Assembly (NCBI GenBank): GCA_028288595.1
Contig: JAQBNK010000104.1
Span: forward strand, 1-37,791
Reading direction: 5' to 3'
DNA: 37,791 bases
Source of the DNA: Chitinophagaceae bacterium
GTDB lineage: Bacteria; Bacteroidota; Bacteroidia; Chitinophagales; Chitinophagaceae
Made by a program: the position numbers and the translations under genes. Below are positions 16,258 through 24,777 of this stretch, in pieces. Within the stretch, counting starts at the first letter, position 1; each line of letters opens with the position of its first letter. A model generated the notes under the pieces. It was not told the DNA's origin. It did not search any database and saw only the letters and a program-made list of their open reading frames with translations.

Positions 16258-17415
16258 CTATTTCAACCTTTCCAGCACCTTATTCAATTCTTCCTCGGGT
16301 TTACAAAGACTAATTCTCAAATATTGTTCACCATTCTTTCCAAATATTCCACCGGGAGTAATGAAAATATTTTTTTCATACAAAATATGATCAGACAGTT
16401 CAAAACAGTTCTTATATGTTGATGGAATTTTTGCCCATACGAACATCCCCGACTGATCTTTAGTATACGTGCATCCCCCCGCATCTAGAATTTTACAGGC
16501 AAGATCTTTTCTGCGTTTATAAGTTTCATTCAAACCACTAAACCAGTCTTCGCCTAACATCAAGGCTTTAGCAGCTGCTAGCTGAACAGGAAGAAACATA
16601 CCGCTATCCATATTGCTTTTAAATTTCAATATTTCATTGATACGCTGCTCATCGCCTGTAATCATTCCTACACGCCAGCCAGCCATGTTATGCGATTTGC
16701 TAAGCGAGTTTAATTCGATCGCGACATCTTTTGCACCTTCAACAGATAATATACTTTGCGATTTATCATTCAAAATAAAGCTGTAAGGATTATCGTGCAC
16801 GAGCAGGACAGAATGCTTCTTTGCAAATGCCACGAGTTTTTCAAAAACCTGCTGACCTGGCAAAGTGCCGGTTGGCATGTGTGGATAATTCAGCAGCATC
16901 AGTTTTAACTTCTTTCCATGCTGTTGAACTTTTTGTTCTAGTTCATCAAAATCAGGAAAATAATTATTCTCTGCTGTGAGATTATAAGTAATTGGTTGCG
17001 CTCCTGAAAGCGTAACAGCGCTCGAATAAGTAGGATAACCCGGATCTGGTACGAGCGCATAATCACCTTCATTTAAATAGGTCATGCAAGTGTGCATGAT
17101 GCCTTCTTTAGAACCAATCAATGGCAAAATGTCTGTCTCAGGATTGAGTGTTACATGATACCATTTACTGTACCATTCAGCAATGGCATCTCTTAATATT
17201 TTCGCTCCTTTATAACTTTGATACGCATGCACATTAGGCTTACTGCTTTCTTCCTGCAAAGTTTTAATTACATCGGGATGAGGCGGCAGGTCAGGGCTAC
17301 CAATACCCAGGTTAATAATATTCTTGCCCTGTTTATTCAACCCTTCAATTTCTTTCAGTTTCTGCGAGAAATAATATTCATTAACACCTTCTATTCTTTT
17401 AGCAACAGGAATCAT
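16258..17415 (-). CDS. Class I/II PLP-dependent aminotransferase, probably aromatic
   Basis: 385 residues of fold type I aminotransferase. The PLP-binding lysine lies in ELNSLSKSHNMAGWRVGMI, with the typical upstream LMLLNYPHMPTGTLP (NPTG-like, here HMPTG), DNPYSF and a C-terminal Arg in GEQYLRISLC. It begins 6 bases after the pheA stop, so the two are co-transcribed. Prephenate dehydratase next to an aminotransferase suggests it converts phenylpyruvate to phenylalanine (and perhaps hydroxyphenylpyruvate to tyrosine), with glutamate as donor. Homology alone would also allow an LL-diaminopimelate-, methionine- or aspartate-type enzyme. The Asn of the usual NPTG motif is replaced by His, a small deviation. 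The reaction assignment is inference from context. Confidence 0.85.
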   Translation of the reverse strand: MIPVAKRIEGVNEYYFSQKLKEIEGLNKQGKNIINLGIGSPDLPPHPDVIKTLQEESSKPNVHAYQSYKGAKILRDAIAEWYSKWYHVTLNPETDILPLIGSKEGIMHTCMTYLNEGDYALVPDPGYPTYSSAVTLSGAQPITYNLTAENNYFPDFDELEQKVQQHGKKLKLMLLNYPHMPTGTLPGQQVFEKLVAFAKKHSVLLVHDNPYSFILNDKSQSILSVEGAKDVAIELNSLSKSHNMAGWRVGMITGDEQRINEILKFKSNMDSGMFLPVQLAAAKALMLGEDWFSGLNETYKRRKDLACKILDAGGCTYTKDQSGMFVWAKIPSTYKNCFELSDHILYEKNIFITPGGIFGKNGEQYLRISLCKPEEELNKVLERLK

Positions 17416-17421
17416 AATAAT

Positions 17422-18255
17422 TTATTTAACTGTCTTTCCTTTTTTATAAATACCATACACTTTTAGTGAATGAGTAAGATGCCGTAACTGATCGATCACT
17501 GACTGAAATGGCAGAATAGAATCAAATTCCATATCTGCGTGAAAGCCATATTCCCACGGGCTTCCCGGCACAGGACAACTTTGCAGCTTGCTTAAATTGA
17601 TTCCTGCATCAGCAATTTTCGTCAGCACTTTGGCAAGACTTCCCTGCTTATGATCTGTTTGAAAATAAACAGATGCTTTGGTTGCAGTGATGGGCACTTC
17701 TGCAGTTTTTGCCGGTACAATCGCAAGGAAACGAGTATAATTATCTTTCTCAGTTTGAATATCGGGCTTCAATATTTTAAGTCCGTACATCTCTGCGGCA
17801 AAAGACCCTGCCACGGCGGCTATATGTTTTGAATGATGCCGCGCAACATACTTTGCACTCAATGCTGTATCTTCTGTTTCTACCAGCTTCCATTTTTGTT
17901 CATCCAGAAAATCAGTGCATTGCAAGAGTGCCATCGGATGCGAGTGCACTTCTTTAATATCACTTAAACTAATTCCTTCATTCACTAATAAATGCTGTCG
18001 TATCTGCAAATAGATCTCCCCAATCACCTGTAGTTTGGCATTTTGCAATAAATTATAATTCGGTAAAATACTTCCTGCAATAGAATTTTCAATCGCCATA
18101 ATTCCACCGTCAGATAGGGAAGCATCGGTAGCGATTTTTACAACCTCTCTGAAAGTTGCGCAGCAGATCACTTCAGTATCTTTTCCAAAAAAAGACTGTG
18201 TCGCCATCTGGTGAAAGCTGCCTTCGTAACCCTGTATCGCTATTCGTTTTGCCAT
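17422..18255 (-). CDS. pheA: Prephenate dehydratase
   Basis: 277 residues, monofunctional PDT without a fused chorismate mutase. It turns prephenate into phenylpyruvate, the committed step to phenylalanine. Typical elements are AIQGYEGSFHQMA at the start, AIENSIAGSI, SHPMALLQC and the catalytic DNYTRFLAI (TRF). The C-terminal ACT domain (about 195-275) has GSLAKVLTKIADAGINLSKL. In place of the canonical ESRP motif it reads LQSCPVPGSPWEYGF, as I expect for Bacteroidota members, so the Phe-binding details may differ. Upstream lies a leader peptide, antiterminator and terminator (18259-18374) that should control it by attenuation. The ATG at 18255 follows the terminator T-run by 4 bases. Confidence 0.95.
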   Translation of the reverse strand: MAKRIAIQGYEGSFHQMATQSFFGKDTEVICCATFREVVKIATDASLSDGGIMAIENSIAGSILPNYNLLQNAKLQVIGEIYLQIRQHLLVNEGISLSDIKEVHSHPMALLQCTDFLDEQKWKLVETEDTALSAKYVARHHSKHIAAVAGSFAAEMYGLKILKPDIQTEKDNYTRFLAIVPAKTAEVPITATKASVYFQTDHKQGSLAKVLTKIADAGINLSKLQSCPVPGSPWEYGFHADMEFDSILPFQSVIDQLRHLTHSLKVYGIYKKGKTVK

Positions 18256-18258
18256 AAT

Positions 18259-18282
18259 AAAAAATCCCGGCTGAACCGGGAT
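18259..18282 (-). terminator. Attenuator terminator directly before pheA
   Basis: Read on the reverse strand: ATCCCGG, loop TTCAG, CCGGGAT, then T-rich TTTTT. The 7-bp stem has five GC pairs. It sits between the Phe-rich leader frame and the pheA start codon. Its left arm is also part of the competing antiterminator pairing at 18278-18287. Confidence 0.85.
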
Positions 18283-18317
18283 CGTATTGTTTGAATATTT
18301 TCATTTCATACAATCCC
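18278..18317 (-). promoter_or_regulatory. Antiterminator pairing of the pheA attenuator
   Basis: On the reverse strand GGGATTGTAT (18317-18308) can pair with ATACGATCCC (18287-18278) over 10 bp with one G-T pair. The first arm overlaps the last codons and stop of the leader frame. The second arm overlaps the left arm of the terminator, so the two structures exclude each other. Confidence 0.75.
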
Positions 18318-18374
18318 TCTTTCTTCTCTATAAAAGAAGAAGCTAAAGGCATAGTATGATGTAAATAATGTCAT
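18306..18374 (-). CDS. Phe/Tyr-rich leader peptide of the pheA attenuator
   Basis: A 22-codon frame (ATG at 18374, TGA at 18308-18306) reads MTLFTSYYAFSFFFY followed by REERGIV. Eight of 22 residues are aromatic: Phe at 4, 10, 12, 13 and 14, Tyr at 7, 8 and 15. The three consecutive Phe codons (18341-18333) lie 15 bases before the 5' arm of the antiterminator. A ribosome stalled there by lack of charged tRNA-Phe would leave that arm free. One that reaches the stop codon would cover it and let the terminator form. A pause hairpin TTCTTCT/AGAAGAA (18341-18321) covers the Phe codons. An in-frame stop lies two codons upstream of the ATG, so no longer start exists. Confidence 0.75.
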   Translation of the reverse strand: MTLFTSYYAFSFFFYREERGIV

Positions 18375-18378
18375 AGTT

Positions 18379-18386
18379 CAAATATA
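18379..18386 (-). promoter_or_regulatory. Possible -7 box for the pheA leader
   Basis: TATATTTG on the reverse strand fits TAnnTTTG exactly. It ends only 4 bases before the leader ATG, so a transcript starting from it would have almost no 5' untranslated region. No -33 TTG lies at the usual distance. Read-through from gltD is the alternative source of transcription. Confidence 0.4.
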
Positions 18387-18429
18387 ATCGAAGTTTCAAT
18401 AATTTCTATAGGTAAATTTGTCCCAAGTT

Positions 18430-18512
18430 GTGTTCGTGCATCTTGTCTCATGTATCATGTATCCCGCATCTCACCAACTGCCAACCATCAACCGCCAACC
18501 ACCAACTATCAC
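18430..18512. repeat. Simple-repeat spacer after gltD
   Basis: From the gltD stop onward the reverse strand reads a run of GTTGG-like words (18512-18473), then a direct repeat of GATACAT (about 18466-18450). It abuts the stop codon without intervening sequence, as in several other spacers of this block. Confidence 0.6.
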
Positions 18513-19988
18513 TTATACAAAAGCACTTTCTTTTACGCCGATAAACTCATTCACTTTTGCCGCACATTCTCTTCCTTCGTTAATAGCCCAGACTACGAGT
18601 GATTGCCCTCTTCTCATATCACCTGCTGTAAATATCTTCGAAATATTTGTCTGGTAACTCTTCGTGGTTGCTTTTACATTTCCTCTTTCATCCAGTTCAA
18701 CATCGAGTTGCTTTAATAAACCTTCATGCAAGGGATGAACAAAACCCATTGCTAATAATGCGAGTTCGCACGGAAGTACTCTTTCACTACCTGCAATTTC
18801 GATAAACTGTGCAGGTCTCCCATCTTCAGTGATCTTCCATTCAAGGCTCACGATCTTCAATGCTTTTAAATTTCCATCCCCGTCAGAGATAAATTCTTTT
18901 GTACCTACCGCCCATTCTCTTTCGCAGCCTTCTTCATGCGAAGAAGTTGTTTTTAAGATCATCGGGTAAGTTGGCCACGGCATAAACGGAGTTCGTTCCG
19001 CAGATGGTCTCGGTAATAATTCAAATTGTGTTACAGATCTGGCGCCCTGGCGGTTAGATGTTCCTACACAATCGCTTCCCGTATCGCCACCGCCTATTAC
19101 AATTACATTTTTATTGGCAGCAGATATTTCTGTTGGAAAAATATTACTCTCCACTTCACCGTTTGCAAAAAGATCCTTGCCGGCTACTTTTTTATTCTGT
19201 TGTTTTAAGAACTGCATTGCAAAATGAACACCATTCAATTCTCTTCCCGGTATTTTCAGATCCCTGGGGTCCGTTGACCCGCCTGCCAGTACGATTGCGT
19301 TATGTTCTCTCAGCACATCACTGATACTTACATTCACCCCCACATTTGCATTGCATTTAAAAATTATTCCTTCTTCTTCCATCAATGCGATCCTTCTGTC
19401 GAGCACCCATTTTTCCAATTTAAAATCAGGAATACCATATCGCAATAATCCACCCGGGGCATCGTCTCTTTCAAAAACAGTTACGGTATGACCGGCATAA
19501 TTTAACTCAGCAGCCGCTGCTAATCCTGCGGGACCAGAACCAATTACCGCAACTTTTTTTCCTGTTCTTACAGTTGGTTTTTGTGCCTTCACAAAACCTT
19601 TATCGAATGCAATCTCAATAATATGTTTCTCAATTTCTTCAATCGCAACCGGTGGCTGATTTATTCCCAGTACACATGCGCTTTCACACGGAGCTGGGCA
19701 AATCCGCCCTGTGAACTCAGGAAAATTATTGGTGGAAATTAATATTTCATAAGCCTGCTGGTAATTTCCTTCATATACTGCATCATTAAATTCAGGGATC
19801 ACATTTCCCAGCGGGCACCCGTTATGACAAAACGGAACACCACAATCCATACAACGCGACGCTTGTTTATTTAACTGCTCTTCTTTGTATAAATGCACGT
19901 ATTCTTTATAGTCCTGCAAACGTTCCTGCACGGGACGTTTAGGAGGTAATTCTCTTGTAACTTCTAAAAATCCTGTTGGTTTACCCAT
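18513..19988 (-). CDS. gltD: Glutamate synthase small subunit
   Basis: 491 residues. GltD takes electrons from NAD(P)H through FAD and passes them by 4Fe-4S clusters to GltB. The N-terminal cluster region has CMDCGVPFCHNGCPLGN and CPAPCESACVLG. FAD binding is at VAVIGSGPAGLAAAAELNYA and NAD(P)H binding at VIVIGGGDTGSDCVGT. The C-terminus contains IFTAGDMRRGQSLVVWAI. An ATG 18 codons upstream (20042) is in frame, but I chose 19988. The protein then begins MGKPTGFLEVTRELPPKRP as in the family, and the extra residues would be encoded by repeat sequence. It follows gltB across a 166-base spacer of repeats. Confidence 0.95.
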   Translation of the reverse strand: MGKPTGFLEVTRELPPKRPVQERLQDYKEYVHLYKEEQLNKQASRCMDCGVPFCHNGCPLGNVIPEFNDAVYEGNYQQAYEILISTNNFPEFTGRICPAPCESACVLGINQPPVAIEEIEKHIIEIAFDKGFVKAQKPTVRTGKKVAVIGSGPAGLAAAAELNYAGHTVTVFERDDAPGGLLRYGIPDFKLEKWVLDRRIALMEEEGIIFKCNANVGVNVSISDVLREHNAIVLAGGSTDPRDLKIPGRELNGVHFAMQFLKQQNKKVAGKDLFANGEVESNIFPTEISAANKNVIVIGGGDTGSDCVGTSNRQGARSVTQFELLPRPSAERTPFMPWPTYPMILKTTSSHEEGCEREWAVGTKEFISDGDGNLKALKIVSLEWKITEDGRPAQFIEIAGSERVLPCELALLAMGFVHPLHEGLLKQLDVELDERGNVKATTKSYQTNISKIFTAGDMRRGQSLVVWAINEGRECAAKVNEFIGVKESAFV

Positions 19989-19992
19989 CGGG

Positions 19993-20010
19993 TGTTTAAT
20001 GTTTGATGTT
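19993..20010 (-). repeat. AACATYAAACATTAAACA tract before gltD (module C)
   Basis: The reverse strand reads AACATCAAACATTAAACA, ending 4 bases before the gltD start codon. Similar AT-rich AACATT tracts directly precede ilvC and ilvB. Confidence 0.55.
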
Positions 20011-20036
20011 ATTATTGACCAGACTTTTGTAATTCT

Positions 20037-20080
20037 TGTCATCGCCTGTTGCGTCGCACAATTGATCTTTCTGTTCTTTA
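20037..20080 (-). repeat. Repeat module B upstream of gltD
   Basis: The reverse strand starts TAAAGAACAGAAAGATCAAT and runs into TGTGCGACGCAACAGGCGAT. The last 24 bases match a copy before mnmA (11023-11046) at 22 of 24 positions. The first part matches a copy before ilvC (27216-27254), including TAAAGAACAG. Confidence 0.7.
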
Positions 20081-20094
20081 TTGAGCTGATTCAT

Positions 20095-20144
20095 CACAAA
20101 GGGCACAAAGTGTTTTCACAAGGAACACAAGGATATTCATATCC
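20095..20144. repeat. CACAAAGG-type repeat plus GGATATTCATATCC palindrome
   Basis: CACAAAGGGCACAAAG and CACAAGGAACACAAGG (20095-20132) are tandem variants of one word, of a kind common in intergenic regions of this phylum. They are followed by a 14-base near-perfect palindrome (20131-20144). Confidence 0.6.
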
Positions 20145-20187
20145 TCGTAATCTTCTAAATCCTTCCAAATCCTGGTTCAGATATCAC
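20141..20187 (-). repeat. Repeat module A, copy 1, overlapping the gltB 3' end
   Basis: A 47-base element, reverse strand beginning GTGATATCTGAACC, then AGGATTTGGAAGGATTTAG. It matches the copy at 27370-27416 at 41 of 47 positions by hand alignment. It contains the gltB stop codon and its last 10 codons. Confidence 0.8.
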
Positions 20188-23100
20188 TCCCGCTTTCTGC
20201 TGCAACAACACTCTCTTATAATCAACCGGTAATACTTTTACAAAATGAGCAAGCTGGTTATCAAAATCTTCTAAAATAAATTTCGCCACCGTACTTCCTG
20301 TATAATCATAATGCTTCCTGATCATCGTTTTTAAAGTCAGTACATCATCTTCGGCTACATTCTCCAGTTCCACCATTTCTTTATTGCAATTCAAACCGAA
20401 AATTCCTTTTACATCATATACATAAGCAATACCACCACTCATGCCTGCCGCAAAGTTTCTTCCGGCATCACCCAGTATCACAACTCTTCCGCCCGTCATG
20501 TATTCACACCCATGATCACCCACACCTTCTACCACCGCATGCACACCTGAGTTACGCACACAGAAACGCTCACCTGCACGACCACGGATGAATGCTTTTC
20601 CACTCGTAGCACCATAAAATGCTACGTTACCGATGATAATATTTTCTTCCGCGGTAAATGTTGCTTTCTCAGAAGGATAGATAATTAATTTCGATCCGCT
20701 CAATCCTTTTCCGAAATAATCATTGGCATCGCCTTCGAGTTCCATAGTTAAACCTTTTGTAGTAAAGGCAGCGAAACTTTGCCCGGCTGTACCATTAAAC
20801 TTATAGTGAATAGTATCTTCAGGTAATCCTTTGGAACGATACTTTTTAGTGATCTCATGAGAAAGGATAGTACCCGTAGTTCTGTCGGTATTTTTAATGG
20901 CAAATGTGCCTGTAACTTTTTCTTGCTTCTCTAATGCAGGTATGGACGCATTTAATAATTTCCAGTCGAGCACATCATTCAATCCATGATCCTGTTCTTC
21001 ATTTTGATAGGCTCCCGTATACAATGATGCCGGTTCTTTATATAGTATCGGCGACAGATCGATCTTGTTATACTTCCAGTGATTTACATTTTCTCTTTTT
21101 TCTAAATAATCAACCTGACCTATCATTTCGTTCACCGTTTTGAAACCCAGTTCAGCCATGATCTCTCTTAACTCTTCCACCATAAACCTGAAAAAATTTA
21201 CGACGTGATCAGCATTGCCCGTAAATCTTTTTCTTAACTCGGGGTCTTGTGTTGCAACACCAACGGGACATGTATTCAAATGGCACTTACGCATCATAAT
21301 ACATCCTTCAACAATTAATGCAGCAGTTGCCACGCCCCATTCTTCCGCTCCGAGGAGAGCCGCAACAGCAATGTCTCTTCCCGTTTTCATTTGCCCATCG
21401 GCCTGGACAACCACACGACTTCTTAATTTATTTTTTAGTAAGGTTTGATTTGTTTCTGCAAGACCGAGCTCCCATGGTAAGCCCGCATGACGAATAGAAC
21501 TCACAGGCGATGCACCTGTTCCGCCATCCTGTCCTGCAATTAATATTACATCTGCTTTTGCTTTTGCTACGCCGGCAGCAATGGTTCCAACACCGGCTTT
21601 AGAAACCAGCTTCACACTAATGCGTGCATGACGGTTTGAATTTTTCAGATCGAAAATTAATTGTGCTAAGTCTTCGATCGAATAAATATCATGATGCGGT
21701 GGTGGTGATATTAATCCGACACCAGGAGTTGCATGTCTTACTTTTCCGATCCATTCATCCACTTTGTGCCCCGGTAATTGTCCGCCTTCACCCGGCTTTG
21801 CACCCTGCGCCATTTTTATTTGCAGTTCATCCGCTTCGGTTAAATATAAACTGGTAACACCAAATCTTGCAGAGGCAACTTGTTTAATTGCACTGCGCAT
21901 GCTATCTCCATTCGGAAGTTTATCATAGCGTAATTCATCTTCACCGCCTTCGCCTGTATTACTTTTGCCACCGAGACGGTTCATTGCAATGGCGAGTGTA
22001 CTGTGTGCTTCATGAGAGATAGAACCGAAACTCATTGCGCCGGTTGCAAATCTTTTATAAATATTTTCAGCTGGCTCCACTTCATCAATTGAAACAGATG
22101 GTCTGTTCTTCTTAAATTGAAATAAACTTCTTAATGTGCAGGCTTTCTCGCTCTGGTCATTAACAAGTTTTGAATATTTTTTAAATGTAGTATAATCATT
22201 CATCTTAGTTGCGTACTGCAACAAGTGAATGGTTTGAGGATTAAATAAATGAAATTCCCCGGTGCGTTTCCACTGGTAAACTCCGCCAACAGGTAATCGT
22301 TCTATCAATTGTTCTTTTTTACTGAATGCGAGTTCATGTTTCATCAACGCCTCTTTCGCAATCTCATCCAATCCCATTCCTTCAATTCTTGAAGTAGCGC
22401 CTGTAAAATATTTATTGACAACATTCTTATTCAACCCTACTATTTCAAATATCTGCGCACCCTGGTAAGACTGCAAAGTGGAGATTCCCATTTTAGAAAA
22501 CACTTTCAGCAAACCGTCGCACACTGATTTTACATAATTCTTTTTTAGCTGGTCGGGATCAAGTTCTGTTTTCAATCTTTCATTCAGTTTCATATCCCGG
22601 ATCGTAGAAAGAGCGAGATATGGATTGATGGCTGTTGCACCAAAACCAATTAAACACGCAAAATGATGCACTTCCCAAACATCACCTGCTTCAACGATGA
22701 TCCCTACTTTACCACGATGACCCTTGCGAATCAAATGATGATGAACTGCAGATACAGCAAGTAAAGAAGGGATGGGCGCATGTTTAGAGTCGATCGCCCT
22801 GTCTGATAAAATCAATACTGCGAAACCATCCTCAACAGCATCGGTAGCGTAACGGCACAAGCGGTCAAGTCCTTTTTGCAAAGAACCAGATCTGCCATCA
22901 GCTCTGAAATATGTTTGTAAAGTTTTTGCCTGAAAAACGCCTGTATCTATACTTCGGATTTTTTCCAATTCGTGATTATTCAATACCGGGTGTTTCAATG
23001 CAACACTGTGACAAGCCAGTGGCTCTTCCAATAAAATATTTCCAATGTTTCCGGCGAAGGTAGCCAGCGACATTACCAGTTTTTCCCGGATAGGATCAAT

Positions 23101-24690
23101 GGGAGGATTAGTTACCTGCGCAAATAATTGTTTGAAATAACTGGTGAGGTGCTGTGGTTCATCACTCAAAACTGCAAGCGGCGTATCACTTCCCATTGAG
23201 CCTGTTGGCTCTTTGCCATCAGCCGCCATCGGGGCAATAACAAACTCTATATCTTCATTTGAGTAACCAAATGCTTTTTGATATTTGAAAACCTGGTCGT
23301 GTTCCAGGTGAGTAAACATTACTCTTGGCTCAGGTAATTCTTCGAGACGAATTTTATATTTATTCAGCCATTCAGCGTAAGGTTGTTGAGAACAGATATT
23401 TTGTTTCAATTCTTCATCACTGATGATTCTTCCCTGCTCCATATCCACCACGAACATTTTTCCCGGTTGTAATCTTCCGTTCTCAATGATCAAAGATGGA
23501 TCAACAGGCAACACACCAGTTTCAGAAGCCATGATAACACGGTCATCTTTTGTTACACAATAACGCGATGGTCTCAAACCATTCCTGTCTAAGGTTGCAC
23601 CAATTATTTTTCCGTCGGTAAATGATATCGAAGCCGGACCATCCCATGGTTCCTGGAAAGCAGAATGAAATTCATAAAATGCTTTTTTAACCGGGTCCAT
23701 TTGCTCATTTCCATCCCATGCTTCAGGTATCAGCATCATCATCACATGCGGTAATGAACGTCCTGTTAATGTAAGCAGTTCAATCATGTTATCTAAACAC
23801 GCAGAATCAGATTGTCCCTCTCCACTCACAATAGGCAATAACATATCCATTTCCTGGGGAGTGAAATAAGGAGTAGTAAAACCTTTTTCACTGGTACGCA
23901 ACCAGTTTAAATTTCCCTGCAGTGTATTGATCTCACCATTATGTGCGATGTAACGAAACGGCTGCGCCAGTTTCCAGGAAGGAAAAGTATTTGTAGCAAA
24001 CCGTGAGTGAATCAATCCGAATGCACTCACCATTCTTTTATTACAGAGATCAGGAAAATAAATTCTTAACTGGTGACTCGTTAATTGCCCCTTATAAATT
24101 ACCGTACGGCACGAAAGCGAAGCGATATAAAATCCGATCGCATCTTTTTTCACGGTATTGCTTACAGTATGCGCCGCATAATTTCTTAAAACAAATAATT
24201 TTCTTTCAAATGCATCGCCCTGCATAACAAGATCAGGACAAGAAATAAACACGTGCTCTATTTCAGGTTCTACTGATAAAGCAGTAGCACCAATATTTTC
24301 AGTGTTAACAGGAACTTTCCTGTAGATTAATATTTCAAGGCCTAAATTTTCGGCGCAGCGGTTAAATACTTCCCGGCACTCTTCTTTCAGTCTTATATCT
24401 TTTGGAAAAAATAAAACACCCACACCATATTTTCCAAACGGTGGAAGATGAACGCCCAGTTTACTGCATTCATCAAAGAAAAATTCATGCGGTGTTTGGA
24501 TAGTGATACCTGCACCATCACCCGTATTGTTTTCACAGCCACATGCACCGCGGTGCTCCATGTTTTCTAAAATAGTGAGTGCATCAGAAATTACGGCATG
24601 TGATTTATTGCCCTTAATATTAGCAACAAATCCAATTCCGCATGCATCATGCTCAAAAGAAGGATCATATAAACCCTGGGATAGCGCCAT
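20155..24690 (-). CDS. gltB: Glutamate synthase large subunit
   Basis: 1511 residues, a full-length GltB. With GltD it makes two glutamates from glutamine and 2-oxoglutarate. The N-terminal class II amidotransferase domain (1-430 or so) has its nucleophile at Cys17 in FEHDACGIGF, exposed after removal of a short propeptide. The FMN synthase domain (about 800-1200) has GAMSFGSISHEAH and LIAGQDGGTGASPVSSI. The 3Fe-4S cysteines are CIMMRKCHLNTC. The last 260 residues or so form the GXGXG beta-helix domain. The final 10 residues (VISEPGFGRI) are encoded by a dispersed repeat. It sits between ilvA and gltD on one strand, matching its role as glutamate source for the transaminations of the neighbouring pathways. 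Confidence 0.97.
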   Translation of the reverse strand: MALSQGLYDPSFEHDACGIGFVANIKGNKSHAVISDALTILENMEHRGACGCENNTGDGAGITIQTPHEFFFDECSKLGVHLPPFGKYGVGVLFFPKDIRLKEECREVFNRCAENLGLEILIYRKVPVNTENIGATALSVEPEIEHVFISCPDLVMQGDAFERKLFVLRNYAAHTVSNTVKKDAIGFYIASLSCRTVIYKGQLTSHQLRIYFPDLCNKRMVSAFGLIHSRFATNTFPSWKLAQPFRYIAHNGEINTLQGNLNWLRTSEKGFTTPYFTPQEMDMLLPIVSGEGQSDSACLDNMIELLTLTGRSLPHVMMMLIPEAWDGNEQMDPVKKAFYEFHSAFQEPWDGPASISFTDGKIIGATLDRNGLRPSRYCVTKDDRVIMASETGVLPVDPSLIIENGRLQPGKMFVVDMEQGRIISDEELKQNICSQQPYAEWLNKYKIRLEELPEPRVMFTHLEHDQVFKYQKAFGYSNEDIEFVIAPMAADGKEPTGSMGSDTPLAVLSDEPQHLTSYFKQLFAQVTNPPIDPIREKLVMSLATFAGNIGNILLEEPLACHSVALKHPVLNNHELEKIRSIDTGVFQAKTLQTYFRADGRSGSLQKGLDRLCRYATDAVEDGFAVLILSDRAIDSKHAPIPSLLAVSAVHHHLIRKGHRGKVGIIVEAGDVWEVHHFACLIGFGATAINPYLALSTIRDMKLNERLKTELDPDQLKKNYVKSVCDGLLKVFSKMGISTLQSYQGAQIFEIVGLNKNVVNKYFTGATSRIEGMGLDEIAKEALMKHELAFSKKEQLIERLPVGGVYQWKRTGEFHLFNPQTIHLLQYATKMNDYTTFKKYSKLVNDQSEKACTLRSLFQFKKNRPSVSIDEVEPAENIYKRFATGAMSFGSISHEAHSTLAIAMNRLGGKSNTGEGGEDELRYDKLPNGDSMRSAIKQVASARFGVTSLYLTEADELQIKMAQGAKPGEGGQLPGHKVDEWIGKVRHATPGVGLISPPPHHDIYSIEDLAQLIFDLKNSNRHARISVKLVSKAGVGTIAAGVAKAKADVILIAGQDGGTGASPVSSIRHAGLPWELGLAETNQTLLKNKLRSRVVVQADGQMKTGRDIAVAALLGAEEWGVATAALIVEGCIMMRKCHLNTCPVGVATQDPELRKRFTGNADHVVNFFRFMVEELREIMAELGFKTVNEMIGQVDYLEKRENVNHWKYNKIDLSPILYKEPASLYTGAYQNEEQDHGLNDVLDWKLLNASIPALEKQEKVTGTFAIKNTDRTTGTILSHEITKKYRSKGLPEDTIHYKFNGTAGQSFAAFTTKGLTMELEGDANDYFGKGLSGSKLIIYPSEKATFTAEENIIIGNVAFYGATSGKAFIRGRAGERFCVRNSGVHAVVEGVGDHGCEYMTGGRVVILGDAGRNFAAGMSGGIAYVYDVKGIFGLNCNKEMVELENVAEDDVLTLKTMIRKHYDYTGSTVAKFILEDFDNQLAHFVKVLPVDYKRVLLQQKAGVISEPGFGRI

Positions 24691-24736
24691 ATTAGAAAGG
24701 GGTTGTTTCTTTAATTAATATGACAAGCAAATCGTT

Positions 24737-24768
24737 AGTGTAATTTACCCTAAAAGCTTTATTACACT
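24737..24768. repeat. Inverted repeat between ilvA and gltB
   Basis: AGTGTAAT (24737-24744) and ATTACACT (24761-24768) form an 8-bp stem with a 16-base loop, 10 bases after the ilvA stop. No T-run follows on either strand. It may be a protein-binding site or a weak processing hairpin rather than a terminator. Confidence 0.45.
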
Positions 24769-24777
24769 TGTTAGTTT

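Noticed and set aside
19989-20042. Upstream ATG (20042) as the gltD start.
   Set aside because: It would add 18 residues unlike the family, encoded by spacer repeats. The family-like start MGKPTGFLEV is at 19988.
24737-24768. Inverted repeat after ilvA as a transcription terminator.
   Set aside because: The stem is AT-rich with a 16-base loop and no T-run follows on either strand. It is listed only as a repeat.
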